From Gymnogyps californianus (Eukaryota > Chordata > Aves > Accipitriformes > Cathartidae), in NCBI RefSeq assembly GCF_018139145.2, contig NC_059476.1, positions 15,993,543 through 16,057,542 on the forward strand: a DNA stretch of 64,000 nucleotides. Direction: 5' to 3'. The translations under genes were made by a program, and so were the position numbers. Each line of letters opens with the position of its first letter. Position 1 is the stretch's first letter. Below the pieces are notes generated by a model. It saw only the letters and a program-made list of their open reading frames with translations. It ran no database searches and was not told the DNA's origin. Positions 12,371 to 23,551 of the stretch are shown one piece after another.

Positions 12371-14579
12371 ATGGGGGAAGGTGGGAGGGCAGGCATCCCC
12401 CCGCCTTCCCCACCCATAAATACAGTGGAGTTTCCAAAGAGAATTTAGTAGCAGTTACCGCAGTTAGTGCCGCAGCACACTTGCCCCAAGTACCGCTGGG
12501 GCAGCTGAGCTGGGCTCCATGCTGGCATCCAGCCTCAGGAGAGCTTAAATTAAAAGCTTTCCTCATTGAAAAGTTACAGACTGAGCAACACTGGAGGTGG
12601 CTCAGAAGTCACAATCAAGGACCCTGTGTGACAAGTACTAAGCATCCTCTTTCCCATTCCCGATAGCTTTGTTCTGCGCAGGCTGTGGGCTTCACAAAAC
12701 ATGCTCAGCACCATCCGACACCGGGCCCTGAAGAAGAAAAACTCAGTGGGCATGAACCTATGAAACTCCAAAAGCTGAAGCACCCAGAAGAGGGGATGGA
12801 TGCCAGCAGTGCAGAGCAGACATTCTGAATCCCTCTTGCTTTACACAGGATGAAGATACCAAGATGACGTTGATAGTGGTAGTTCTCAGGACTATGCAGA
12901 AATCTCTCACAGACAGGAGTTAGGACCCACCTGCAGTGACAGAGTAATCAGATGCGTGGTACAAAATGGTTAGAGCATGGGTCAGATGGGATCAGAGAAG
13001 CACATCCCACCACACAGCTCCAGAACACTTGGAGTATGGACAAGATCACCTGCCCCTGAAAAGCTGTTCTGTATCACTCACTGTCTGAAAGTCATCACCA
13101 TACACTCAGTAACAGAACAGTTAGACACAATACTTCAACCTGGCAACAGTGACACAGGAAATGGCAGACTACAGTTTGTGGTAGTTCACATAAAAGGGCA
13201 AAAAAATCCAAACCCCAGAACAGAAACATTTTTCAGCATATATAGGAGCCTTCTGCAAGTGCATGATTTTGAATTAGGTCCTCCAGAAGAGCCACATGGT
13301 ATAAACCATAGCCACCACCAGCACAGGTAAGACCAATCTTGAAGAAACAGAAACTTCTGGCACCCCTCTTTATGCACCGTATCTACCATCATGCAGGGAA
13401 TACCCTTCCCGATCCCACTGCCAGCTTGCTGCTCTCATCCTGTTGGCATCCTTCAAAGCCCATGTGGATCAAGCTCTTAGTGAACGGCAAGCAAATTTGG
13501 GGTGGTGGCAGAGTGAAGACATGAACAGTGTGACAGCCACAGCAACCAAGGTGCAGGTTTCATTATGCTAAACACTTTGCTCATGTGTTGGCTCATTTTC
13601 CTCTGCCTTTTATCCACTTTTAGCTCATGAAAGACACCAGTTCAGTGCTACTCAGAGTCCCCCAACTCCCATCAGAGAGCCCGCAGAAGATAACAGCCTA
13701 CCAGTGGTGACCAACTGGGTGGGAGATGAGAAGTGGAAGATTCCAAAACAGCTTTGGGACAAAGACTCATATGTTTACATAAATCCTACTATACTGCTTC
13801 TCCACTGCAAGTCCTTAAACTGTCGCCTTGTTCCTTGGCTCTTACACAATTGCTGAAGCAGGTGGAAGACAGTTTTTTCTTCTTGATGTTAAACCAACTA
13901 GCTCCTATACCAGAAATTACTTAGCTACAGCAAGGCATGGCCTGGTTTAGGCTGTTGTAAACCAAGATCCAAATGGACACTTCAAATCAGCTATCTCCTC
14001 TACCGTTACAATAAGGTGCAGTGCTCAGAGCACACATGACTTCAGCACTGCAGCACAGAAGACAGAGGTGAGTTTCTTACTTCAGGGCAATACCCTTCAG
14101 TATCACCCTCCTTTCAAATGCCAATGGCAGGCTGAGGACCAGCCTCCTGCTGTCCTCAGAGTGAATCAACACTCCTTTAGAGGGACTAGGCTGCTATCTT
14201 AGGACACTACAGCTCCACTTCCCACCTCAGGGCATGAGCTCACATCCTCTGAGTGACACCTCCAGCCTCATCTAAGAGGAGTAACAGTGGAAGCTGAGCC
14301 TGGTTAGAGGCATCTGCACCTGGGGATCTCACCGTGCAAGAAAGGCCCATCCCTCTGTCCCTCCCCGCCCCCAAAAGCAGCCCTTTGAAAGGCAGGGGAG
14401 GGAACAGACACTGCTCTAATTGTAGGAGTGAAACCTGGCATCCTCCTGCCCATCTACCTTTGCACTCTGTTTCTGATTCTCTTTGAACCTCTGGTACAGC
14501 TTGTCAGGTCGCTGCCCTCCTGAGAGATCAGAAAAAAAAAAAATACAGCAGTGATTACTATTGTACACTGATTTGCAAG

Positions 14580-14612
14580 CTAGAAAAAGAGAGAGAGAAA
14601 AAGAGAGAGAGA
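14580..14612. repeat. GA microsatellite
   Basis: Imperfect (GA)n interrupted by A runs, at the 5' side of a possible regulatory block. Confidence 0.85.
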
Positions 14613-14639
14613 ACAGCCTCCATGTGTCAGGCTATGAAA

Positions 14640-14960
14640 GGGCTGCGACTGAAGCGCCTGAAAAACAAACCCTTAATTTAAATGTTAATGAAAGTGCTGA
14701 AGAGACATCAGAGGCTTTCCTTTCTCTACAAGGAGCAGAATCATCAGGTCTAGAATTTATGGCCCCCTTCACCTCCCCTCTCCCCTTCTCTGCTCCATCA
14801 GCCAGAGAAGTTAGGAAAGGAAAAAAACCCCTAATTTTAACATTAACTCCACACTTCCACCCTGGGATGCAATTGCTAAATTATCTGTTGGCAGGACACT
14901 GATCAAAGGTGGAAAAACAAAGGCACACTGCACAGCCGAGCAAAGGTAAACAGCAGCCAA
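14640..14960. promoter_or_regulatory. Candidate conserved noncoding element D (intron 5)
   Basis: Motifs include cccttaatttaaatg, ttaatgaaagtgc, ccctaattttaac, attaactccac and gcaattgctaaatt. GATCAAAGG at 14901-14909 is a strong TCF/LEF match (CCTTTGATC), followed by aaaacaaaggc, a SOX-like site. A Wnt-responsive ridge enhancer would fit, but this is inference. Confidence 0.4.
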
Positions 14961-16299
14961 GGTCTGGTGAAGTTACCTTCTCCCCCTGTGAATTTAAAAA
15001 GCAAAAAGAAAACGATCACAAACTGGAAACAGAAACCTCAAACCATAAGGTTGCCAGCCCCCTCAACTAAATTTCTTCTGTCACATCTATTAAACAGACA
15101 TGGATTCTCCTGTGCAAACCAAGCAGCACAAGAAAGATGCTTCCTCCAAGCTTTCCAAGACAGACTTTCCCCTCAAGCAAGGCGAAAGATGAGAAAAAAT
15201 GCAGGGGGGGGCGGGGAATAAAATTTCAATATGCAACACAGCTCCACAGGATTAGAAACAGATGTCTGGGTTCTAACTCAGTTAGCTACTGCCTCCTAAA
15301 ACCTGCTCACCTGCCCACAACCACCAGTGAGCCAATTCAGAGTCACAGAAAATATATACATTAGAGTATTGGCCAAAAGTGACAAAACGGGAGCAATTCA
15401 TCAGTCGTGTGAGCTTTAGAGGGCAAAGGAAAGAAACTGAAGCGAAGAAAGGTAAGTTGCAGTTTCTCAACCTATAGAAGTGTTTGCATATGTGTTCATT
15501 TCTAGACGAGAGGGAAAAGGGACATGTATGTTCATGTGTTCAGCCATGTGAAGAAGACCAAATAGAGTCATTATCACACAATTAAGAAGGTAAAACAAAG
15601 TCGTCTTCCTCCCAACATCAAGGGAACAGTCAGGGCACATGGATGAGACACAGGTGTCATTTTAGCTCCAGAGGGGAGAAACTGATACTCATTTCCTGCT
15701 CTTCAGCTTTGGGGTGAAAGAGCAGCAAGTCAGTTATGACTATTGCATGTATCTAGAAACCCACATCCAGATCACTCTCTGAGGTCAGTAAGAGATGGTA
15801 GTTAACACCACCACTAACTCCGCAAGTCCACCCTGGGATCTCACAGTTGAGCAGGTTCTTCCTGCCCCTGCTTAAGAAACAGCTGCAGGTCAGAGTCCCC
15901 TCTCAATTATTCAAACCGACCAGGCTCTACAGAGATCCCCAAGGACAGCAGAGCTATTGCTGCCTGCTATTTTGCTGGCAATGCACAAACCAGAATAAAA
16001 CAGAGTTACTTGTCCCAAGTCCTAGCAGACTCAGAGAGGTTAACTGTGCAAAGCTAGGTCAAAACAGAGCACCAGTACAGCCAACAGCTCATCTTGATAT
16101 GCAATAGGGGATATTTGCTGATAAAAGTGGAGCAAGAAATGAGAGTGGCAGGAACATTATCAAACATTTTAACTGCTGCACGTTAGGGCTTCAATTGTAT
16201 GGTCAAAACCACTGCAAAGTTGCTCTGACTCAAGTGGGTTGTTTTGCTCTAATGCAATCTGCAAGATCAGACTGTTTCACTTACTTTCACAAAAAGTTT

Positions 16300-16570
16300 C
16301 CAGATAACCATTAAAAAGAAGCCCTCAAAATTAATCATTTTAATTGTTCCCAATGGAAGAGAGGCCCATTCAGTCAAGGTGCCTGTCAGTAACCCTTCTC
16401 TTCCTTCCTTTCCCCAGCAAGTTTTGGGTATGTTTCACAATTTGTCTGAGGTTGTCCACAGGGGCAGAGGTCTCCCCAGATATTACTTCCCCATAATATT
16501 GCATGGGAGAGGCAATTAGGTTAACAGAGATTCAAATTAGCATGTTAAAATAGAGGAGTCGGGTCTCAAC
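16300..16570. promoter_or_regulatory. Candidate conserved noncoding element E (intron 5)
   Basis: Clustered cores: accattaaaaagaag, aattaatcattttaattg, ggcaattaggttaac, attcaaattagcatg. No repeat is recognised. Confidence 0.35.
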
Positions 16571-17029
16571 TACAACACTGCATAAATAGAAGAGATAGAG
16601 CAAGCCTGGCTTTTTAAATTCAGCTGTTCACAGAACTACTGATTTTCCTTTAAACTAAACATTCAATGCAGATAGCTAGTCTTTGGTACAAACTTTCCTC
16701 CTCTCTGGAGTAAACCTGCACTTCACCAAGGCAACATTTGCAAGGAGAGGTCATGTACTGCAGTAGACCAATGACACAGTTGGAAAATGAGAGACTGTCT
16801 TTTGGGCTTACACAATCAAAGCACATCTCTGCCGCAACAGGGCACATTACGGTTGCCTGACGTTGCCCCAAATTGCACCAAAGGTTTCCTAGCTCTCTAT
16901 CTCTAGCTGCACACTGAAAACCATTTTTGTGTCTCCATCATCTCTTTTCTTGGTTTAAAATCCAACACACTTTGAGTACAACATGGGAAGACCAGCTTTC
17001 CTGATAAACATTTTAAAATCTAAATAGCA

Positions 17030-17340
17030 AATGCCAGTGGCCAGACCCAGCAGGAGAAGCCAGCTTAGATTTGAATACTTTTTTAATCCAACACCAAAGA
17101 ATTTCTGAATCCAAGATTAATAATGAATTTAACATCAAGATCCACTTTTTTCCTTCCCCTCCAGTTTACAAGCTTCTCTGTCATTAGGGAAAAAAAATTG
17201 CAACAAATTTTCCCCTAAATAAAGGAACATTTCAGTAGTACAACGTATATCATAAGCCTTATGTTTCTGCAGCCATAAATGCCAGGCAATTGGACCTGAT
17301 TTTCTCCATAAACCTATCCCTCAAATTAAACAGCATACAG
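17030..17340. promoter_or_regulatory. Candidate conserved noncoding element F (intron 5)
   Basis: An AT-rich, non-repetitive block with agattaataatgaattt, gtcattagggaa, cagccataaatgcc, aggcaattggacctg and tctccataaacc, suggesting homeodomain and HOX-type sites. Weakest of the series. Confidence 0.25.
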
Positions 17341-18679
17341 TGGTCGCTTCTCTTCCCTGGCTACTGCCACCTCAGGGAATCACAAAGCATGAAGGTGCCA
17401 CTACTCCACTAGAAACCCCTGGGTTTTCCTCACTTTGCACATTTGAATTGGTCCACTGCACTCAGGCTTGCCCTGGTCCCTGAGCACACATAAGTCACTG
17501 CAGTAAGCACCAGTAAATGAAAGTTTAACATCTGCATGATGCAGAGTTCAAAAGGCAAGTGAACTCGGGGGGAAGGGGATTACAAGCAGCTAAGAAATGT
17601 GGTTTAGGGTACACAGCCTCTCTGTAAGTACAGCATTTTACTAATCCATGGAGAAGAACACATTTGGAGACCAATTAAAGCAGTTGCCAGAGCAAGCTGA
17701 GGCACCCTTACTTTAAGTATCCTATTTTAAGGATACTCTCAGGCTCTTCTCTCGTCCCTGATGTGACACACAATGTGGGACCTGCTGTCCCAAGCACACC
17801 AACCAGCACAGCTATGCAGAAGACTTGCTGAAAACCCAGAAGAAACACAATGCCCTCCCCATCCCACTATCCTGCAGGGCACTGTTAGGGATCCCCAAAG
17901 CAGTGAAGCTCCAATAACACACATGGATGTGAAGGCACTTCCATGGCTGAAAAGATTATACAAAGGACTGTGTTCTCCTTGCACAGTTCTCCCCTGCACA
18001 GTAAGAACAGAAGATCCAGTACTCTTGGTACCCTTTCACTACCTTTTACCCTACTTAATCTCCCTTACAGGCACTATTCTGTTTGCAGACCCTCCAAGCA
18101 TCCAGCCCAGCATCACTACATGAAGATCAAGGAAGCCTCCTCCTTAGCTCAGCACATCTGCAGGAGGATCTCTGTAGTGACACAGGGAAACTGTGGACAA
18201 ATCAAAGCAGAATACCCAAGAAAGACGCCTGAAGCCAGAGGAGCTGCGCTTTAAGAGCACAAGTCTCTGAAGTTTTGTTTGGGTGTACAGGCACTGTCTA
18301 TTTAAGCAGTAGTCCTGCTCTGCTGGACTGCAGCAGACAGCAGAAAACCCAGCTGTGGGTCAGGAGCGCATGGGATACTTTCTAAGGAAGCTTCTCACAG
18401 AGGGAGATATCACTGAAAAGCAAGAAGAAAAGTTTCAGTCCTGCCCATTAACAGCTGAGGTTCAGTAAGAATACAACCCTGGCTACTCTAGAGAGTCTTA
18501 GTCCTGGCAAACCTCCAGGTCAGGAAACTGCAGCCTCTCCAAAGTACTTTCGAATGGCTAGAGCTAGAGGAGCCCTCCCTGCTCCTACCCCACCGCGCAC
18601 AACTGCTGAGCTGTTCCTGAGCTCTGTGTGTCCATAGTAGAGAAAGCTGGTGGGTTCTCAGCAACGATGGGCCAAAATA

Positions 18680-18800
18680 CTTAGGTGGTTGGAGCCTGAT
18701 TCTACAGCAGTTCTTACACCAGCAGAACTATCCCTTCTTATGAAGGGGCTCTCAGTTTACACCAGCACAAGTGACAAGGGAGAATCGGGAGGGCACGTCA
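18680..18800. repeat. Palindromic ancient interspersed element
   Basis: The stretch opens with gcctgattctacagcag and closes with gagaatcggga, and the interior has ttacaccagcagaac and tttacaccagcaca. This resembles a palindromic amniote repeat with ends GCCTGATTCT / AGAATCAGGC and inner ttacaccagtg arms. It is degenerate. Confidence 0.5.
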
Positions 18801-19129
18801 AATGTTTAGGAGGAAGTGGAGGTTATAGGCCATGTTCAGCCTCACTGAGGAACAAATGCATCCAAGCTCTGGCAAGAAGGGTGGGGACTGCAAGGGAGGA
18901 AAAGCTTCACACACAAGTGCATAGGGAATGCATATGGGTGAAATATGGCCTCCTGCAAATAAAACAGAAACCACAGCGCTCCCCAAAGCGGACCTTGCTA
19001 GAAACCAGATATTATCTTTTTGATATCCACCCTCATTAGACAGCAAGCAATAAAACCTATTAGTGAAAAATTCATCTCCCCTGCCCCTTGCCCTGGCCCT
19101 CCCCCACCACATGCCCTCCTGCTCTGATC

Positions 19130-19350
19130 CTCTCCCTCTTCTAGGATGGCTGCGATTTGTTCTGAGAAGCGACAGGTTTATAGGTTAGCCGACACCTTCT
19201 CTCTGTGGAATTTTAATTAACTTCTCCCATCGTCAATATGTTAAGGAGCAGGGTTCCCATTATACGAGGTCAGCAGCGTGTTTCAGGCCCTGCTATATCA
19301 GCCGTCAAATTGAAGAATTAATGACGTGGCTAATTGGCTCTAATTCTCCA
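19130..19350. promoter_or_regulatory. Candidate conserved noncoding element G (intron 5)
   Basis: A dense mix of ggaattttaattaac, caatatgttaagg, agaattaatgacgtgg (homeodomain core plus a CRE-like TGACGTGG) and gctaattggctctaatt. It ends just before the G19 run. Among the most enhancer-like blocks in the intron. Confidence 0.45.
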
Positions 19351-19380
19351 CACCCCCCTCCCCAAAATATGGAGGGGTAA

Positions 19381-19425
19381 GGGGGGGGGGGGGGGGGGGC
19401 GGTAGGGTGGGCTAGCGGGGGAGGC
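19381..19425. repeat. G19 run and G-rich tract
   Basis: Nineteen consecutive G (19381-19399) are followed by further G groups (ggtagggtgggct, gggggagg). Low complexity next to the candidate element at 19130-19350. Confidence 0.9.
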
Positions 19426-20802
19426 TGGTACAGTCCACAGTCTCATAAAAAAAATGAAAGTGCACAATTTAAGCCCACTTGTTCATGGGGTAGCTGTTCC
19501 ACCACCTCCCATTTATCACCCTGCAGGGAGGAAAGGGGGGGTGGGGAGACTGTGGGTAAATATTGTGACAGAGAGTGTGCACAAGCGTGCACACCAGGGA
19601 GAGGAACACTGTCCTGACAAGAGGCCACCTCAGTAGGTCATCACTTAGGAGTAGGAAGCAGCATGCCACTGGGCTCTAACCAGCCACGGTGATAGAGCCA
19701 GGGCCTGTCTGCTAGAAAAGGGGCCCTTGCAGCACAGAAGACAGCAAAGGGCTTCTATCTAACATCTTGCAGCTGCGTTAACGCACATGGCACTTCTTCA
19801 AAAACACTATCTGTCTCAAACACTTGGAGCAATGGGACAAGGGAACGGCAAAATCATAGCAGGCCTCGAGGGTCATTTCCCTGATAATGCCATTAGCTCC
19901 GTACCACTAAGTTTTGCAAAACGAGCTTGGAAATCCAATGAGGACAGCAGTTGTGGGAAGTATTTTGGTTTTGCACAAGCCTAAAATTCACTAGTTGCAG
20001 ACATCACATGGGCAGCAACAACAGCTCTTCTTCCCCCTTCCTTGAGGAAGGCTGAGGAAGAATCTCTCTTGCATGCAGAAGACCAGCTTAACAGTGAACC
20101 AAAGAGACAGACTGTTGCTGGTCAGTGTAAGATTTTAGCACCAAGAGTTTAAAGTTGCTCAGATTTTCACTTCCTGAAGAACAGGAGCACTTTGAAAAAC
20201 ACCCTGGAAGACACTGATGTAGGTACTGCCCTTGCTTCCCATGCTGAAGTTGTAGTTGTAACACTACACCCACATTAGAAGTGCAGGGCTACAGGGAACA
20301 GAGGCTGGAAAACCTCATCCCTGAACTTCACTTCCATCTTTCCCAGTTCAGCAGGCTCAAAGAAAACCAAGCTCTAACCACTGCACGCAGCTCCCAAGCA
20401 GGGACCTTTTTGCTTGGCATCTCTTCTGCCAGAGAATGAGAATACAAGCTGGCATCTTTTCAGTACAGAAAACCTCAAAAGGATCTGGCTCACTGCTTCT
20501 AATTAGTAAGTCAGAGAGTTCGCTCTGCAGGTAAGAGTGAACAGGTCCCACCTGAGACAGTAACAGGAACGCAGGGCCATTTTCACAGCCTCTTTATGAG
20601 CGGATTACTCCGCTGTTACATGGAACAAAGACGACATGCTCTTCCCTGAGCTCCTGCTGCAGGCACAAACACCTGATCAGCATCCACCCAAATCAAGTCC
20701 CTGAAGTGTCACACTGGTGCCTCGGAGAGATTTGTGGACACACAGCCTATCCGACTCTTACTTCTCTCTGTTGGAAATTGGGAATAAAGAGATCTCAGTT
20801 AC

Positions 20803-20897
20803 CTTAATAATGGGCTGATAGCAATGGACCACACTCGATCCTCTGTCTGCACTGTATGTAGACACTGCCCAACTCTGCCCGTGGACAGGGACCAAAC
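20803..20897 (-). CDS. FBXW4: FBXW4 exon 5 (WD40 blade; short exon)
   Basis: A 95-bp exon starting in phase 0 and ending with two bases (AG) of codon 259. The translation VWSLSTGRVGQCLHTVQTED continues with RVWSIAISPLL. It completes the VW that ends the blade begun in exon 4 and opens the next blade. It aligns with human VWPLASGRLGQCLHTIQTED and RVWSIAISPLLS. The acceptor is a pyrimidine tract ending ctctctttag. The donor is ATTAAG|gtaact. The split codon AG. predicts Ser or Arg, and human has Ser at this place. It was found by reading the minus strand for the expected protein. No following exon was found in the remaining 20.8 kb towards base 1. Confidence 0.94.
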
Positions 20898-23418
20898 CTA
20901 AAGAGAGAGATGCATGTTATGCCACATCACCCAGAAGGTGCAGAAGGTAGGACGCACGCTGCTAACGTGCTGGAAGAGCTGCCAAAACGGTCATGCTCAC
21001 CTTCCCTGAGATCCTCTCCCTGAATTCCCATTACTTATTTTTGAGGAGCAGAGCCTTCAATGACTGGCAGAAACAAGCACTTAAAGTTACACAGAGATTC
21101 AGCTTATGAGTATGACCTTCCATCCCACTGGTACCAGAGAGAGCACCCCCATCACCACGTGCTCTCTAGGGCAGCACTCAGAGATTTCTCATCTTCTGTA
21201 GTTAAATAAACAAGAAGTAGGATTTGTTCAAATCTCTGCTGTTCTCCTGAACAGTGTGGGAAGACTCTGTACCACCCCTGAAAAATTTCCATTCATATTA
21301 TCTATAAAATTAATCATTCACTATCCTGTAAAATAGATTTTATAAACCCACCCCCTTTTGACCAAGTTTCTTAAGTGTTCCCCAGGCTATTTTCAAATAG
21401 GCCCCCCTTGCTCACTGACAATGTGAGAGAATCTCTTCCCTCCCCCATCAGTGCATACATGCACGTTCCCTTCCACCAGTTCACCACCCTCCCACCCCCC
21501 CTTTGCTTCTGGGTCCTAATAAAGCCCCCCAGATTCTTGCTGGGGCCTCTGCTTGTGGCCCTCATTTTCTCCACCTTGCCTTCATTCTTGGCACACAGGA
21601 CTTGAGCCCCCAGTTCTCTGTAACCAACCCCCAATGTTTCACTTCAAGACTTCAAAGCTGGGAGTGCCCTATTTGTTTGTTTGTTGATAATGCCTGGGAT
21701 TGCAGGCTATTCTTGTCAGCGGGGAATTTAGCACCTAGTGTCAGCAAAAGCAGCAGAAAAGCTTAACTCTTTTAAGGCATCCCTATCTCCTACAGGTTAA
21801 AAATATTGCTCAGAGCACACTATCTGGTGCCTATCACACAGGAATGTACATTAGCAGCTCTTCAGGGCTTAGTCCTAATCAACACTCAGCAGAGCCCTCA
21901 ATAGCTTAGACACTTAGAGTCCCTTTAAAAGGCTAGTAGGGATTCCCTTCCACCCTCCAAGAGTCTCATTCACACAAACAAGGCAGCCTACAAAAGAGAT
22001 GATAAAAAAAAAAATAAGAGGTGAACATCCCTAGAGCCTATGCTGTGGGGAGCACTGGGTGGGCAAGATCTCACACTAGCTGCAAGAAAAACAGCCTTAA
22101 ATTCCCCTCCGGCCTTCAGGAATTTGTTCTCAAGGTCGGGAAGGTCTGTCCTCCGGCTGCCAGGGAAGCAGCAACAAGGCACTCTCCCAGCAATGAGGCT
22201 CCACAGAACAGAGAGGAGCAGCCCTGCTTAAGTGTGAGACAAAGCAGCATCAAGGCCTTGCTCCCAGGAGGCAAGCAGCATCCCCAACAGTGTCCTTCGC
22301 ATCTGAACACTGCTCTACTTGGGAGTGATTTTACCCAGGAGTACACCCATACAGAGGGACCAACGAGAATTGATACACTGATGCTGCTCAGCAGCCTGTC
22401 AGATAGTTAGTCATTACCACACACTTCCTATAAAACCTTGAAAGAGACATTCAAGTCTTTCTTTGCCCCAACTTCCCCTCTTGCAAAACAGGAATAGCGG
22501 TTTTTCCTCCTACCTCCATTAATGCTCTATGATATGCACCAGGGACCAAGAGTATCCATCAGCCTACCCTGAGCAACAGCCAAAGCTTTCAACATATAGC
22601 AACCACTTCCAACAATGAAACAAGCGGTTGTGAAGATGCTACAGGTGCTGCATCGCGCTAGCAGGACAAGGGTGAAACACCTATGTGGAGTTTCCTAAAC
22701 TACTAAAACAGAGTCAGTTACAGCTCAGGAGAACAACTTTCCAGGTCCATGTAGGAACAGAGCACTGCCAACCAGATCCAGAAATACAAAAATCAACAAG
22801 GTCCTGCCTCAAGAAATAGTCAAAAATTATGTGACAGGATTCAGTGATGCCAACTGGAAGAGAAAAATGGGAGCTGACAGTATTCATAGTCTAACTTCAC
22901 TCCTGGTTTGCAAACCAAGAACCATAAAAAAACCACCCAACCCCCTCCCGCCCCCCGAAAACACAAACCACAAATAAACAAACCACAACCCCACAGATTT
23001 GGAAAAGACATCATGCTATCCCTTAAAGAGATCGAATATACAACAAAGAGTGCGTGAAGCAGCACTGCATCACAAAGCAAGGATGTGCTTGAGATACATA
23101 CGGCAAATTTCAGACTAACTGGCATGGATCTCCACTACAGTGTTAGATAGATGTACACTGAAAGAAGCAAAACATCAGCTGCTGCCTTCTGCACTTCCTA
23201 GTTTAAACCAGCAGCTGATGTCATAAAGTACTGCCAAATCTCTTTCTTAAAAGCTTGGCACAGCAAGCATCTTTTCAGAGACAGGAGCCTACACCAAGAT
23301 ACCCAGCACTCCTGCAGACACAAGACAGGGCTCAACAGTTCTGCTGACATTCACGGCACAAGACCTCTGAGGTCACCTCTGCAGCAGCACCTGCAGCTGC
23401 TGGAACATCACTGCTCAC
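20898..23418 (-). other. FBXW4: FBXW4 intron 4
   Basis: A 2,521-bp intron with donor gtgagc and acceptor ctttag. It contains a perfect 13-bp inverted repeat at 23172-23221. Otherwise it holds no recognised repeat, RNA gene or coding sequence; open frames on both strands are unremarkable. Confidence 0.9.
23172..23221. repeat. Perfect 13-bp inverted repeat in intron 4
   Basis: Left arm acatcagctgctg (23172-23184) and right arm cagcagctgatgt (23209-23221) are exact reverse complements around a 24-base loop. Each arm contains the E-box CAGCTG. Confidence 0.95.
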
Positions 23419-23551
23419 CTTCGCTGTTCTGTCCCGGGAGCCACTGACAATGAGGCCACCTTGGAAGTCCACACAGTTCACCTCCTGTTCATGCGCAGAG
23501 AACTTGACACTGTAGGAGCCATGGATCTTGTGAAGGACAATATTTCCGTCT
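23419..23551 (-). CDS. FBXW4: FBXW4 exon 4 (WD40 blade)
   Basis: A 133-bp exon supplying the last base of codon 183 and residues 184-227, ending in phase 0. It reads DGNIVLHKIHGSYSVKFSAH, then EQEVNCVDFQGGLIVSGSRD and RTAK. SAHEQEVNCVD and IVSGSRDRTAKVW are among the most characteristic stretches of FBXW4. They form the end of one WD40 blade and most of the next, with the conserved structural Asp in SRD. The acceptor is a T-rich tract ending tttttcag. The donor is GCGAAG|gtgagc. Reading through the donor gives an unrelated Ala-rich tail, so the splice is needed. A perfect 13-bp inverted repeat lies about 200 bp downstream in intron 4. Confidence 0.95.

Larger units (their letters stand above)
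1..20802 (-). other. FBXW4: FBXW4 intron 5 (visible part, no exon found)
   Basis: No coding sequence is supported here. I scanned the minus strand for the expected next peptides of FBXW4 (VTGTACCGH, RIWDL, YVRYWDL, VRLWD) and found none, so exons 6-9 should lie beyond base 1. The region contains a CR1 LINE fragment (about 5700-6120), a palindromic ancient repeat (about 18680-18800), purine and G-rich low-complexity tracts, and several blocks that look like conserved noncoding elements, listed separately. In mammals FBXW4 introns carry apical-ridge enhancers of FGF8. The remaining sequence shows nothing I can name. Confidence 0.8.

Noticed and set aside
1..20802. FBXW4 exons 6-9
   Set aside because: Searched for expected WD40 peptides on the minus strand; single weak hits (for example around 1850 and 10540) lacked frame continuity and splice sites.
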